A DNA stretch of 64,000 nucleotides from an uncultured beta proteobacterium (GCA_903928055.1 CAIYPG010000064.1:1-64000); one strand, 5' to 3'; counted from the first letter of the stretch, positions 53,095-62,153 are shown. The notes: a model not told the origin generated them from the letters alone. Numbers and translations are program-made.

Positions 53095-54120
53095 ATGATC
53101 ATCGATTGTCACGGCCACTACACGACGGCGCCCAAGGCGCTGGAGGATTGGCGCAACCGCCAGATTGCCGGAATCAGGAATCCGGCGGCCATGCCCAGGG
53201 CCTCCGAGCTGAAAATCAGCGATGACGAACTGCGGGAAAGCGTCGAGACGAACCAGCTATCCAAGATGAAGGAGCGCGGATCCGATCTGACGATCTTCTC
53301 GCCGCGCGCCAGCTTCATGGCGCATCACATCGGCGATTTCAACATTTCGTCGGCCTGGGCTTCGATCTGCAACGAGCTGTGTTACCGGGTCAGTCGGTTG
53401 TTTCCCGAGCACTTTGTCGGCGCCGCGATGCTGCCGCAGTCACCCGGCGTGGACCCGAAGACCTGCCTATCCGAGATCGACAAGTGCGTCAATGAATACG
53501 GTTTCGTCGGCATCAACCTGAATCCGGATCCCTCGGGAGGCCATTGGACCGGACTGCCATTGTCGGACCGATCCTGGTATCCGATTTACGAAAAAATGGT
53601 CGAACTGGGTATTCCGGCCATGGTTCACGTCAGCACGAGCTGCAATGACTGCTTTCATACCACAGGGGCGCATTACATCAATGCCGATACCACGGCCTTC
53701 ATGCAGTGCCTGACCTCGGACCTGTTCAAGGATTTTCCAGATTTGAAATTCATCATTCCGCATGGCGGCGGGGCAGCGCCTTATCACTGGGGGCGCTACC
53801 GCGGCCTGGCCCAGGAACTGAAGAAGCCACTGCTCAAGGACCATCTGCTGAAGAACATCTTCTTTGACACCTGTGTCTACCACCAGCCGGGCATTGATCT
53901 CCTGACAAGGGTCATTCCGGTGGACAACGTGCTGTTTGCGTCCGAGATGATCGGCGCGGTGCGCGGCATCGATCCGGAAACCGGGCATTACTTTGACGAC
54001 ACCAAGCGCTACATCGAAGCGGCGAAATTGAGTGATACCGATCGTCACAAGATCTATGAAGGCAATGCGCGCCGGGTGTACCCGCGCCTCGATGCATTGC
54101 TCAAGGCGAGAGGACTGTAG
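53095..54120 (+). CDS. ligJ: 4-oxalomesaconate hydratase (LigJ-like)
   Basis: 341 residues, essentially the length of LigJ. It starts MIIDCHGHYTTAPKAL with the zinc HxH motif; VHVSTSC and IPHGGGAAPYHWGR supply further His ligands, and ASEMIGAVRGIDPETG is the C-terminal active-site loop. It hydrates 4-oxalomesaconate to 4-carboxy-4-hydroxy-2-oxoadipate, linking the LigI and LigK steps. The start ATG 53095 follows GGAGAAGGACCACC; the open frame upstream overlaps the Bug remnant and is not needed. It closes the operon. Confidence 0.88.
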   Translation: MIIDCHGHYTTAPKALEDWRNRQIAGIRNPAAMPRASELKISDDELRESVETNQLSKMKERGSDLTIFSPRASFMAHHIGDFNISSAWASICNELCYRVSRLFPEHFVGAAMLPQSPGVDPKTCLSEIDKCVNEYGFVGINLNPDPSGGHWTGLPLSDRSWYPIYEKMVELGIPAMVHVSTSCNDCFHTTGAHYINADTTAFMQCLTSDLFKDFPDLKFIIPHGGGAAPYHWGRYRGLAQELKKPLLKDHLLKNIFFDTCVYHQPGIDLLTRVIPVDNVLFASEMIGAVRGIDPETGHYFDDTKRYIEAAKLSDTDRHKIYEGNARRVYPRLDALLKARGL

Positions 54121-54158
54121 CCTTCAGGGTTGTGGCAGGGCCGGACGGGTAGGCCGGC

Positions 54159-54617
54159 TCAGTTCTGCGGCGCCTGCAGCCTGCGGCGCAACCAGCGCAT
54201 CAGGATGCCCAGGCCCGGCATCCGGCCATACAGTTCCTCGCCGGTATCCCAGTAATCGCGGTGCCAGGTGATCTGATGCGCGGCATTGAAGCGCAGGTGG
54301 CTGGCTCCACGCACGATGGTGACAGGTGCCCCCGGCTTCACGCTGAAACGGAATTCCCAGATCAGTACGGTGCCATTGGCATCGCGAATGCGTTCCCGCA
54401 CGCGAAAGCCGGGGTTGGCCACCTGCCTGAACATGTGGGCGTAGATTTGCTCGATGTGTTTCGCCCCGGTGACTTCATTGAACGGATCCTTGAAGAATGC
54501 ATCGGAGGCGTAGAACTCCCGCGTTCGTGCCACGGTATCGGGCGACAGTGTCTCGAACCAGTCCACCAGGTGGTCAAGGTCATCGGTATCCCTGGCGCCG
54601 TTCGGAATTGCGCTCAC
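54159..54617 (-). CDS. NTF2-like (SnoaL-type) protein
   Basis: 152 residues: LVDWFETLSPDTVARTREFYASDAFFKDPFNEVTGAKHIEQIYAHMF and the C-terminal HLRFNAAHQITWHRDYWDTGEELY fit the SnoaL-like NTF2 fold. It is the last gene of the leftward folE2-to-NTF2 operon and begins with GTG overlapping the SDR stop (GTGA). Role unknown; proteins of this type recur beside Cfa/DUF1365 clusters, so it may handle a lipid intermediate. Confidence 0.8.
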   Translation of the reverse strand: MSAIPNGARDTDDLDHLVDWFETLSPDTVARTREFYASDAFFKDPFNEVTGAKHIEQIYAHMFRQVANPGFRVRERIRDANGTVLIWEFRFSVKPGAPVTIVRGASHLRFNAAHQITWHRDYWDTGEELYGRMPGLGILMRWLRRRLQAPQN

Positions 54618-55387
54618 ATCCGCGTTCCCTTTTTCACCAGCCGCAGGTACAGGCCATGCGGCAGCAGGTTGAGCAGTTTGAGCAGGCGCGAGAATGCTTT
54701 CGGGAAATGGATTTCGAATTCGCCTCGTGCCAGGCCCTTGAGGATTTCCCGTGCCGCTTCATCGGCGTCGATCAAAAAGGGCATGGGGAAAGGATTCGTT
54801 GCGGTCAGCGGCGTGCGCACGAAACCCGGGTTGATGACGGTGACCGCGATGCCGTGAGCGCGCAGATCCATCCACATCGACTGCGCAAGGTTGATGCAGG
54901 CGGCCTTGGTTGCGCTGTAGGCCATGCTGTTGGGCAGGCCGCCGTAGCCGGCGACGCTGGCAACAATGGCAAATCCGCCCGAGCGCTGCGCGAGCAGTTG
55001 CGTGCGCACCGCGGCAAACAGATTGAACACGCCGTTGAGGTTCACCTCCACGATGCGTTTTGCGGCCGCAAGGTCCAGTGTGTCAGCGCGCATGGTCGAG
55101 TAGGTGCCGGCCATCGCGATGACGAGGTCGATGCCGCCCCATTCGGCGATCAGCGTGTTGGCCGCCGCCTGCAGCGCCGCGGCATCGGTGACATCGCAAG
55201 GGAGCACACGGGCGTGCTCGCCGAATTCGCGTTCCAGCGTGTCGGCTGTTCGTGCAGAGACGGCCACGCGCGCACCTGCAGCGATGAACGCCTTTGCAGT
55301 CGCGGCGCCGATGCCCGTGGAGGCGCCGGCGATCCAGATGCGCTGGCCGGCAAAGGAGGTAATGGGTGGATTGGGCGGAAAGAACAT
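54614..55387 (-). CDS. Short-chain dehydrogenase/reductase
   Basis: 257 residues, classical SDR: cofactor loop AGASTGIGAAT (residues about 20-30), AMAGTY after strand 4, catalytic Ser in VASVAG, and YSATK. The residue after strand 2 is in SART, which favours NADP(H) over NAD. The C-terminal tail after PFPMPFLIDADEAAREI is long and hydrophobic, as in SDRs acting on membrane lipids. It is 16 bases after the DUF3833 gene in the lipid-type operon, so reduction of a fatty-acyl or lipid carbonyl is a reasonable guess. Confidence 0.9.
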   Translation of the reverse strand: MFFPPNPPITSFAGQRIWIAGASTGIGAATAKAFIAAGARVAVSARTADTLEREFGEHARVLPCDVTDAAALQAAANTLIAEWGGIDLVIAMAGTYSTMRADTLDLAAAKRIVEVNLNGVFNLFAAVRTQLLAQRSGGFAIVASVAGYGGLPNSMAYSATKAACINLAQSMWMDLRAHGIAVTVINPGFVRTPLTATNPFPMPFLIDADEAAREILKGLARGEFEIHFPKAFSRLLKLLNLLPHGLYLRLVKKGTRM

Positions 55388-55403
55388 GGATTCGTCCAGT
55401 GTG

Positions 55404-55949
55404 TCAGGTGCGCCTGCGGAAGGACAGGATGACTTCGCCCAGGCGGATGCCGAATTTCGTCATCACCGATTTGTTCAGCATCACGGCGTCATCCTGAAGG
55501 TACATCCAGTCATCGAGGTCCACATTCCAGGTGCGTCCGTCCACGGGCAGGGCCAGCACATAGTTCCACTGCAAGGCGTTGCCGGCTGTCGTGCCGATGG
55601 CCGTTCCGATCACGTCATCTGCGGTGCCCGTATAGCGGTTCGCAGAATCGCGCCGTATGGTCCATACGCGTTTCGAAGTGGTGTTGTCCGAATAGTGGAA
55701 ACTCTCATCCAGCGTGAGCGTATCACCGGCTACCGTGCCGCGGATGGCGACAGTAAATCGTTTGACCACTTTGCCGGAGCGGTCGGCGAAGTAGCCCCAG
55801 GCATCGACCTCTCCGGAGAAATAGCGGAACAGATCGAGCCTGGGCTGTTCGTTGGCATAGCTCTGGGGTTCGATGCTGCTGCAGCCGGCAAGGAACAGCA
55901 GAGGTGCGAGGAGAAGCGCGCGAAGCGATCGTGTCAGGCGGTGATTCAT
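55404..55949 (-). CDS. DUF3833 lipoprotein
   Basis: 181 residues with a lipoprotein signal (LLLAPLLFLAGCSS, lipobox LAGC, Ser at +2 suggesting outer-membrane sorting). The conserved body includes LDLFRYFSGEVDAWGYFADRSGKVVKRF and WTIRRDSANRYTGTADDVIG, and ends VILSFRRRT, which fit DUF3833, a lipocalin-like beta-rich family of unknown function found with Cfa/DUF1365 clusters. The start at 55949 overlaps the upstream MFS stop (ATGA). It may carry or bind the modified lipid in the envelope. Confidence 0.85.
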   Translation of the reverse strand: MNHRLTRSLRALLLAPLLFLAGCSSIEPQSYANEQPRLDLFRYFSGEVDAWGYFADRSGKVVKRFTVAIRGTVAGDTLTLDESFHYSDNTTSKRVWTIRRDSANRYTGTADDVIGTAIGTTAGNALQWNYVLALPVDGRTWNVDLDDWMYLQDDAVMLNKSVMTKFGIRLGEVILSFRRRT

Positions 55950-57241
55950 GATGTTGCCTCCATGGGCAGCGGGGTGGACGATTTGCGCCAGGCCAGCATT
56001 GCGGCAGCGATGAGCTTGAGCAGGCAGGGCAGCAGGCAGTAGGCCCAGTACAGCGGCGCAGTGTCGGTTTCCCCGGGCCGGTATCCGGAAAACTGAAGCA
56101 GCGGCAGTGCGAGGCCTGCAGCGAGGGCGAGGTTGAGCTTTGTGGTGAAATTCCACAGTCCGGCGTAGGCGCCGGCGTGATGTTCATCCCGACCGCCATT
56201 GATGGCATCGGCGAGCAATGCAGCCGGTAGCACCAGGTCAGCGCCTAGCGCCAGGCCGGAGAGGATGCAGACCAGCAGGAAGCCTGCAAAGTCGCCCTGG
56301 CCGAGCATGAATGCAAAGGCAAACGCGGCCACGGCAAGCAGCATGGCCGCAAGCCAGGCGGGTTCCTTGCCGATGCGTCGCGAGAGGGCCAGCCACAACG
56401 GCAGGCCCGCGGCGCCCGCAGCGAAGTAGGCTGCAAGGAACAGGCCTGCGTCGCCGGCCAGGCCCAACACGTCATCGATGAAGAACAGCACCAGTGTTGC
56501 CGGCAGCGCGGCAGCGACGCCGTTGACGACAAAGATGGCGAACAGGCGCGCAAAGCGCGGGTTTGCAAAAGGCCGGCGCATTGCGCCGCGCCCGGGTGTT
56601 GACGGTGACGCTGGTCGTCCTCCAGTCGGGGGAGCTGGTGCAAAACCCAGGGTGATGGCCGCGCACAGGGTGGCCGCAATGACCAGCACCAGGCTGTAGC
56701 GTGCGAGGCCGGTGTCGATGCGCGGGGCCAGTAGCATGGGAAGGACGCTGGCTGCGATGACGCCGGCCAGCCCGAGGCCTTCGCGCCAGGCGGCTACGCG
56801 CGTGCGCTCGTGGGGCGTGGCACCCAGCACCGAGCCCCAGGCCAGGTGGTTGATCATGGCCAGGCTGTAACCCAGATAAAGCGGCACCAGCGCGAACGCC
56901 AGCCAGGCCCAGAGGTATTCGGGCTGTGATGGCGGATTGAAGGCGAGCAGCGTGCCGCAGGCCAGCAGCGCAATGCCGGCGGCGATCAGCGGCCTGGGGC
57001 GTTGCAGGCGATCGGCGAGTGCACCGAGCAGCGGGTCGATGATGGCGTCGGCCAGTCGCGCGACGAGCAGCACCGCGCCCAGCAGCGCCAGGTTCATGCC
57101 GAGCAGGCCGCCATAGAGGTTCGGCAGGTGCACGTAGATGGGTAGCGCGGTTGCAGCGAGCGGCAGGCCGAGCAGGCCGTAAGCGGCAAGTTGGCGTGTC
57201 GATAGGACCGGAGAGGTTGCCGGCCCGGCACCGGAATTCAC
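55946..57241 (-). CDS. MFS transporter (GPH/sugar:cation symporter-like)
   Basis: 431 residues with about 12 hydrophobic helices. ARLADAIIDPLLGALADRLQRPRPLI is the GPH-type loop 2-3 signature, and GADLVLPAALLADAINGGRDEHHAGAYAGLWNFTTKLNLALAAGLALPLL is the second-half equivalent. Although the family imports glycosides, copies in this type of cluster may move lipid or other cargo. The GTG start overlaps the chalcone-isomerase-like stop; the gene also overlaps the DUF3833 start, so translation is coupled throughout. Confidence 0.87.
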   Translation of the reverse strand: MNSGAGPATSPVLSTRQLAAYGLLGLPLAATALPIYVHLPNLYGGLLGMNLALLGAVLLVARLADAIIDPLLGALADRLQRPRPLIAAGIALLACGTLLAFNPPSQPEYLWAWLAFALVPLYLGYSLAMINHLAWGSVLGATPHERTRVAAWREGLGLAGVIAASVLPMLLAPRIDTGLARYSLVLVIAATLCAAITLGFAPAPPTGGRPASPSTPGRGAMRRPFANPRFARLFAIFVVNGVAAALPATLVLFFIDDVLGLAGDAGLFLAAYFAAGAAGLPLWLALSRRIGKEPAWLAAMLLAVAAFAFAFMLGQGDFAGFLLVCILSGLALGADLVLPAALLADAINGGRDEHHAGAYAGLWNFTTKLNLALAAGLALPLLQFSGYRPGETDTAPLYWAYCLLPCLLKLIAAAMLAWRKSSTPLPMEATS

Positions 57242-57846
57242 CGGACAGGTCCCAGAAGGGTTTCGCGCAAGGCAGGCGCACTGCTGCGCGGATGCAGCAA
57301 GATCGAGAAAAAGGCGCGGGAGAACTCCGCGCCGGCAATGGCGCCCAGCGGGCGTCCGTCATGAAAGAAACGTGCGCCACGGACGGGGTCATGGAGTCCG
57401 GTCAGGGTGCTGCCATTGGTGACATCGGGAAACAGTTCGCGCATCGACTGCAGCCAGGCACGCTGTTGTGCCGGCGTCCCCATTCCAAGCGCTTGGATTT
57501 CGTCGATGGAACGCTGCGCGATGTCCGCGCCGCGCAGGCTGCGCGCATACCGCAGATGCAGCGCAAGCGGGCGCAGCCAGTCGGGTGGCGTGCCGGGTGC
57601 TGATGCGGATTGCGGCGTCCACAGCGTTGCGTCATAGATGTGCAGCCCGAACCAGCGGAAGCTGCCCGATCCCCGTGCCTGGAGGTCAGGGGCGTCCTGG
57701 ATGACGGCGGCGGGAAGCGCCGGTGTCATGGCAGGATCGGCGGATGCAGCCGCGGCGATGCTTGTCGCGCACGAGAGAAGTAGGACAAGCCACCTGGCGG
57801 CCTGCATCGGCGGTGCCATTGCGACGTTCATTGTGGCGACGTTCAT
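57238..57846 (-). CDS. Chalcone isomerase-like domain protein, exported
   Basis: 202 residues. An N-terminal hydrophobic signal (WLVLLLSCATSIAAAASA) is followed by the bacterial chalcone-isomerase-like pattern GSGSFRWFGLHIYDATLW and LHLRYARSLRGADIAQRSIDEI. Bacterial members bind fatty acids or heme-like ligands and are not flavonoid enzymes. Overlaps the cfa stop by ATGA. It is probably periplasmic and part of the same lipid-handling operon. The exact start among the clustered ATGs near 57846 is uncertain. Confidence 0.8.
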   Translation of the reverse strand: MNVATMNVAMAPPMQAARWLVLLLSCATSIAAAASADPAMTPALPAAVIQDAPDLQARGSGSFRWFGLHIYDATLWTPQSASAPGTPPDWLRPLALHLRYARSLRGADIAQRSIDEIQALGMGTPAQQRAWLQSMRELFPDVTNGSTLTGLHDPVRGARFFHDGRPLGAIAGAEFSRAFFSILLHPRSSAPALRETLLGPVR

Positions 57847-59072
57847 TTCCGGATCAGTGTGAACTGCGCGACGTCGGTGGACCGGCTGTTGAAGCCGGCT
57901 TCGCAGTAGGCCAGGTAGAACAGCCAGATGCGCATGAAGCGCTCGTCAAACCCGAGCGCCCGGATGGCATCCGACTGTGCGTCAAAGCGCTCGCGCCACA
58001 GTGCCAGCGTTCGCGAATAGTCCTCGCCGAAGCGGTAGTCATCCGCCACTGTAAGACCGGCCCTGGAGGCCAGTTCCGTGAAGCGCCGCCCTGTGGGCAG
58101 CATGCCGCCTGGAAAGACATATTGCTGGATGAAATCGCTGCCGCGACGGTAGCGCTCGAACAGTGTGTCGTCAATGAGGATGGACTGGACCACCGCGCGG
58201 CCGCCTTGGGGCAGCACTGACGCGAGCTTGCGGAAGTAGGCCGGCCACCAGCGCTCGCCCACGGCTTCGATCATCTCGATGGAGGCAACGGCATCGTACT
58301 GTCCGCGGATGTCGCGGTAATCGCGAAACTCGAATTGAGCGTGATCAGTGAGTCCCGCATGACTCAACCGTGCCGTGGCGTAATCGAGCTGGCGCCGCGA
58401 CAGTGATACGCCGGTGACGTGGTGTCCGGCCGCCGCGCAGCGTTCGGCAAGCCCGCCCCAGCCGCAGCCGATCTCGAGAAGGCGGCTGCCAGGCGCAAGT
58501 TCCAGTGCGCCGATGATGCGCCGGTACTTTGCTTCCTGGGCCTCTTCGAGGGAGTCCGCGCCATCATTGAACAGCGCGCTGGAGTAGGTCATGCCGGGAT
58601 CAAGCCACAGCGCATAGAAGTCATTGCCCAGGTCGTAATGCGCGGCGATATTGCGCTTGCTGCCGGTGCGGGTGTTGGCACGAAGCAGATGGGCGATGCG
58701 ATGTGCCATGCGCCCGAGCCAACTGCCGTAAAGCGGAGCGTCCAGCGCCGCGCGGTTTGCGGCGAGCAGTGTCAGCAGCGCTGTCAGGTCAGGGGTGTGC
58801 CACTGGCCATCGATGTAGGCCTCGGCAAAACCGATGTCGCCGTGGCGCAGTACGCGCTCGAACACGGCCCAGTCGTGAATCTGCATCGAGGCCGAGCGTT
58901 CGCCGCGGCCGTGGATGCGGCTGCTGCCATCGGGGAGCTCGACATGCAGCACACCCTGGTCGAGGCGCTGCAGATGGTCCAGCGTGAGGCGGGCGGCAAG
59001 CGGCATCCGACCGGCGACCGATGCGGGCCTGCCGGGCGATACCGGCCGGGTGATGGAGCGGGTGGTACTCAT
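57843..59072 (-). CDS. cfa: Cyclopropane-fatty-acyl-phospholipid synthase-like SAM methyltransferase
   Basis: 409 residues, CFA synthase family. SAM-binding motif I LLEIGCGWGGLAERCAAAG near residue 200, preceded by HYDLGNDFYALWLDPGMTYSSALF, the family lipid-binding and active-site block; FRDYRDIRGQYDAVASIEMIEAVG follows. It methylates the double bond of unsaturated phospholipid acyl chains; homologues next to DUF1365 and flavin oxidases may make modified acyl chains other than cyclopropane. ATG 59072 overlaps the DUF1365 stop; the longer frame to 59132 lies inside that gene. Confidence 0.9.
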   Translation of the reverse strand: MSTTRSITRPVSPGRPASVAGRMPLAARLTLDHLQRLDQGVLHVELPDGSSRIHGRGERSASMQIHDWAVFERVLRHGDIGFAEAYIDGQWHTPDLTALLTLLAANRAALDAPLYGSWLGRMAHRIAHLLRANTRTGSKRNIAAHYDLGNDFYALWLDPGMTYSSALFNDGADSLEEAQEAKYRRIIGALELAPGSRLLEIGCGWGGLAERCAAAGHHVTGVSLSRRQLDYATARLSHAGLTDHAQFEFRDYRDIRGQYDAVASIEMIEAVGERWWPAYFRKLASVLPQGGRAVVQSILIDDTLFERYRRGSDFIQQYVFPGGMLPTGRRFTELASRAGLTVADDYRFGEDYSRTLALWRERFDAQSDAIRALGFDERFMRIWLFYLAYCEAGFNSRSTDVAQFTLIRK

Positions 59073-59872
59073 CTGCTGATCTTCTCCAGGGGCGGTACGG
59101 GTTTCGAATGGAATGGCACGCGCAGCAGCCACAGCTTCAGTGCCTGCCAGTGAATGCGCGCCATGACGGCCAGTGTCATGAGCGGATGGCCCAGAAAGGC
59201 GAGCAGGACACGGCGCGCACCAAGCGGGGCAGGACGGCCGGAGAGGCTCGTCAGCAGCAGCGGGCCGTGCTCGTCGTGGTAATCGATGCGGCAGGTTCGG
59301 GTGGTGCCGGTACCTCCGGCCTGCGAAAACCGGAAGCGATAACTGCCGCTGACCGGAAAGAAGGGCGAGACATGAAATATCTTGCGCGTCTCCAGCGTCG
59401 CACGCTCGGCGATGGGGCCGCCATCACGCCGGCTCAGGAGGTAGCTGTGGGTTTCGCCGAAGGTGTTGCTGACTTCGGCAAGAACCGCGCGCAGGCGTCC
59501 CGCCTTGTCTTCGCAGAACCAGAAGCTCACTGGATTGAAGACGTAACCAAGTACGCGAGGGAAGCATTGCAGCCACACCTCGCCGTCGGCGCAAGCCAGG
59601 CCCTCCCGCTCGAGCAGCGCGCGTATCCACGGCAATGGGTGTGTGCCGTCGCGCGCGCCGTGGTCGCGGAAGTGGAAACTGGTGAGGTTGAAGCGGTTGA
59701 TCGAAAATAATGCGTTGCCGGCGTGCTCCAGTGTCGAGAGCCGCAGGCGGAGATAGAACACGTCATAGCTGAACCGGTGGTCGGCGGGGCGCAGCCGGTG
59801 GTGCATGACCACGCCGGTCAGCAGTTCCGCGCCGTGATCCGGGACTGTGAGCCTGTCCATCGGCGTCGTCAC
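59069..59872 (-). CDS. DUF1365 family protein
   Basis: 267 residues with DUF1365 motifs: VVMHHRLRPADHRFSYDVFYLRLRL at the N-terminus, CFPRVLGYVFNPVSFWFCED in the middle and VSNTFGETHSYLL. The conserved Cys, Tyr, His and Asn residues suggest an enzyme, but no reaction is established. DUF1365 is almost always adjacent to a Cfa-like methyltransferase and a flavin amine-oxidase-like protein, as here, which implies a shared lipid substrate. GTG 59872 touches the upstream stop; ATG 59860 is an alternative. Confidence 0.9.
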   Translation of the reverse strand: MTTPMDRLTVPDHGAELLTGVVMHHRLRPADHRFSYDVFYLRLRLSTLEHAGNALFSINRFNLTSFHFRDHGARDGTHPLPWIRALLEREGLACADGEVWLQCFPRVLGYVFNPVSFWFCEDKAGRLRAVLAEVSNTFGETHSYLLSRRDGGPIAERATLETRKIFHVSPFFPVSGSYRFRFSQAGGTGTTRTCRIDYHDEHGPLLLTSLSGRPAPLGARRVLLAFLGHPLMTLAVMARIHWQALKLWLLRVPFHSKPVPPLEKISR

Positions 59873-61203
59873 TATGCTGCCAGCCTGAGTGCCGGTGGAG
59901 ACTCTGCCAATGCCGCACCGGATGCTGGACTCCAGGGAACGGTGACGCCGAAGTCGCCTGCGACCTTGAGCGCCGAGGTCAGGCCGTCTTCATGAAAACC
60001 ATGGCGTGTCCACGCGCCGCAGAACCAGGTGTTCCGCAGACCCTGGATGGCAGGCAGCTTCGCCTGCGCCGCATCTGATCCGGCGAGGAACACGGGATGC
60101 TCGTAGACATATTCGCCCAGCACCGTACCGGCACGGGGCTCGCGGTGCGGATTGAGTGAAACAACGACCGGGCTGTGAAACGGCAGGGGCTGCAGCCGGT
60201 TGATCAGGTAATGCACTGATACCGCCCGTCCGTCCGGGGTATCCCGGCCGGCGCTGTAGTTCCAGGCCGACCAAAGCTTGCGGTTGGCCGGCAGCAGCGA
60301 CGCGTCGGTGTGCAGCAGGGCGCGATTGGCCTGGTACGGAATTGCTTCGAGGGTTTCCCGTTCTTTGGCGTCGGCGTCATGGCCGAGTATGCGCAGGGCC
60401 TGGTCGCTGTGGCAGCCCAGAACCAGCGCGTCAAAGCGTTCGCGAGTCCCACTTTCCACGAATACGCCGTTGCCGTCGCGTCGCGCGGCGTGCACCGGCG
60501 AACTCAGCCGGACGTGGCTGCCGCGGGCGCGCAATTGCGAGAGGAGTTCATCGACATACCTGCGGGCACCGCCGGTGACGGTGTACCACGGCGGGCGGCC
60601 GGTGAACTGAAGCAGCCCGTGGTTGTGAAAGAACCGGGCGAAGCTGGCAAAGGGGAATGCCAGCATGGTGCGGGTGGGACAGGACCAGATGGCCGCCGCC
60701 ATCGGGGCAAGATACCAGTCGCGGAATTCTGCGCTGTAGTGTCCGTGATCGAGGAATGCCTGAAGGGAACCTTCGAACGACGTGCTGCCGGCCTGCCGCG
60801 CCGCATGGCGGTTGAAGCGCACGATGTCGCGCAGCATGCGAAGAAAGCCCGGGCGCAGCAGGTTGGTGCGCTGTGCGAAGAGGGTGTCAAGGCTGGTGCC
60901 AGACCAGGAAATCGCCGGATCTTCGAGAGACAGGCTGAAACTCATTTCGCTTCTGGATATCGGCACCTGCAGCATTTTCAGCATCGGCACCAGATTGGTG
61001 TAGGTGGCTTCGTTGAACACCAGAAAGCCGGTGTCTACGCCGCAACTCTGCCCGTCCAGCGTCACGTCGACCGTATGGGTATGGCCTCCGGCATAGTCAT
61101 TGGCCTCGAATACCGTAACCTCGTGGCGTTCGGACAGGAGCCAGGCGGCCGCCAGTCCGGAGATTCCGGACCCAACGACGGCGATGCGCTTGGCGCCGGT
61201 CAT
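59872..61203 (-). CDS. FAD-dependent amine-oxidase-like oxidoreductase
   Basis: 443 residues. The dinucleotide motif IAVVGSGISGLAAAWLL (residues about 5-21), then the amine oxidase second motif FEANDYAGGHTHTVDV and C-terminal WFCGAWTRHGFHEDGLTSALKVAG, which closes the FAD site. It belongs to the NAD(P)-binding/flavin-containing group found beside Cfa and DUF1365 rather than to true amine oxidases; it may desaturate or isomerise an acyl chain. ATG 61203 begins 5 bases after the folE2 stop; TTG 61212 would overlap it. Confidence 0.9.
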   Translation of the reverse strand: MTGAKRIAVVGSGISGLAAAWLLSERHEVTVFEANDYAGGHTHTVDVTLDGQSCGVDTGFLVFNEATYTNLVPMLKMLQVPISRSEMSFSLSLEDPAISWSGTSLDTLFAQRTNLLRPGFLRMLRDIVRFNRHAARQAGSTSFEGSLQAFLDHGHYSAEFRDWYLAPMAAAIWSCPTRTMLAFPFASFARFFHNHGLLQFTGRPPWYTVTGGARRYVDELLSQLRARGSHVRLSSPVHAARRDGNGVFVESGTRERFDALVLGCHSDQALRILGHDADAKERETLEAIPYQANRALLHTDASLLPANRKLWSAWNYSAGRDTPDGRAVSVHYLINRLQPLPFHSPVVVSLNPHREPRAGTVLGEYVYEHPVFLAGSDAAQAKLPAIQGLRNTWFCGAWTRHGFHEDGLTSALKVAGDFGVTVPWSPASGAALAESPPALRLAA

Positions 61204-61208
61204 TTCGA

Positions 61209-62024
61209 TCAAGCAGCGTCCTTGCGCCGTGCGATGCGCGCAATCGCCGAGTGGTTGTGGATGGATTCGAAGTTCTCGACCTCGATGCGGTAGCTCGATA
61301 TCGATTCGCTGGCGTTGAGTGCCAGGGCCACGTCGCGCACAAGGTCCTCTACGAACTTTGCGTTGTCGTAGGCGCGCTCGGTCACATATTTTTCATCCGG
61401 GCGTTTCAAAATGCCCCAGATTTCGCAGGAGGCTGCGTTCTCGGCGATGCGCGCCAGGTCCTCCAGCACGATGTCCGGCCCGGAGGGCGGGAGGGTGGCC
61501 TCGATGCTGATGTACGAACGCTGGTTGTGGGCGCCGTATTCGGATATCTCACGCGAGCACGGGCACAGGCTGGTGACCGCGGTGCGCAGCGTGAGCGTCA
61601 CTTCGGCCGGCCCTGTTGCAGAGGCGCTGACCCGCGCGCCCGCTTGGTAGTCAAGCAGGCTTTCCACACCGGACACCGGAGCGCGCTTGCGGATGAAGTA
61701 GGGAAAGGCAAGCGAAATGGCGCCGTGCTCGGCATCCAGTCGTGACAGCAGGCCGCGGGCCAGTTGCTCCAGGTTGGCGGCCGAAAGTGGCGCATCCCAG
61801 CGTTCGATCAGTTCGACCAGCCGTGACATGTGCGTCCCCTTGACGTGGGCGGGGAGGGCCACGGTGAGTTCAATGTCTGCCACGGTCGTCTGCACCGCGC
61901 CATCACAGCCGGCGATCCGGATCGGATAGCGCAGGCCGCGTATTCCCACTTCGTCGATGGCGACATTGCGGTTGTCAGGCAGGGCTTGGATGTCGGCGAT
62001 TGGCAATCTTTCCGGGGCGTTCAC
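61209..62024 (-). CDS. folE2: GTP cyclohydrolase FolE2
   Basis: 271 residues, type IB GTP cyclohydrolase. Signature blocks: VKGTHMSRLVELI (residues about 62-74), the active-site SLCPCSREIS with C154 and C156, and EYGAHNQRSYISIE. It makes dihydroneopterin triphosphate for folate or pterin synthesis and can use metals other than zinc. Here it is the first gene of the leftward operon, a known neighbour of LitR-type regulators and possibly a source of a photolyase pterin cofactor, though no photolyase gene is in view. The start is GTG with AAGGAG upstream. Confidence 0.93.
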   Translation of the reverse strand: MNAPERLPIADIQALPDNRNVAIDEVGIRGLRYPIRIAGCDGAVQTTVADIELTVALPAHVKGTHMSRLVELIERWDAPLSAANLEQLARGLLSRLDAEHGAISLAFPYFIRKRAPVSGVESLLDYQAGARVSASATGPAEVTLTLRTAVTSLCPCSREISEYGAHNQRSYISIEATLPPSGPDIVLEDLARIAENAASCEIWGILKRPDEKYVTERAYDNAKFVEDLVRDVALALNASESISSYRIEVENFESIHNHSAIARIARRKDAA

Positions 62025-62101
62025 ATGGGCTCCTTTTGTCGAATCCTCGGTTTGGAAATGGCAAATGCTCAGAATCGATTCAGAATCAGGCAGAATCGGG
62101 G

Positions 62102-62112
62102 TGTCCAGGACA
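62102..62112. promoter_or_regulatory. TGTCNNGGACA operator, copy 1
   Basis: The 11-base dyad TGTCCAGGACA is perfect over 5-bp arms. It lies in the leader of the leftward (folE2) transcript, about 78 bases before the folE2 start, and is one of three such dyads in the 206-bp divergent region. Confidence 0.62.
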
Positions 62113-62153
62113 AATCGCCGTCAGGAATGGGGAGGAGGCTCCTGTTGGCAATT

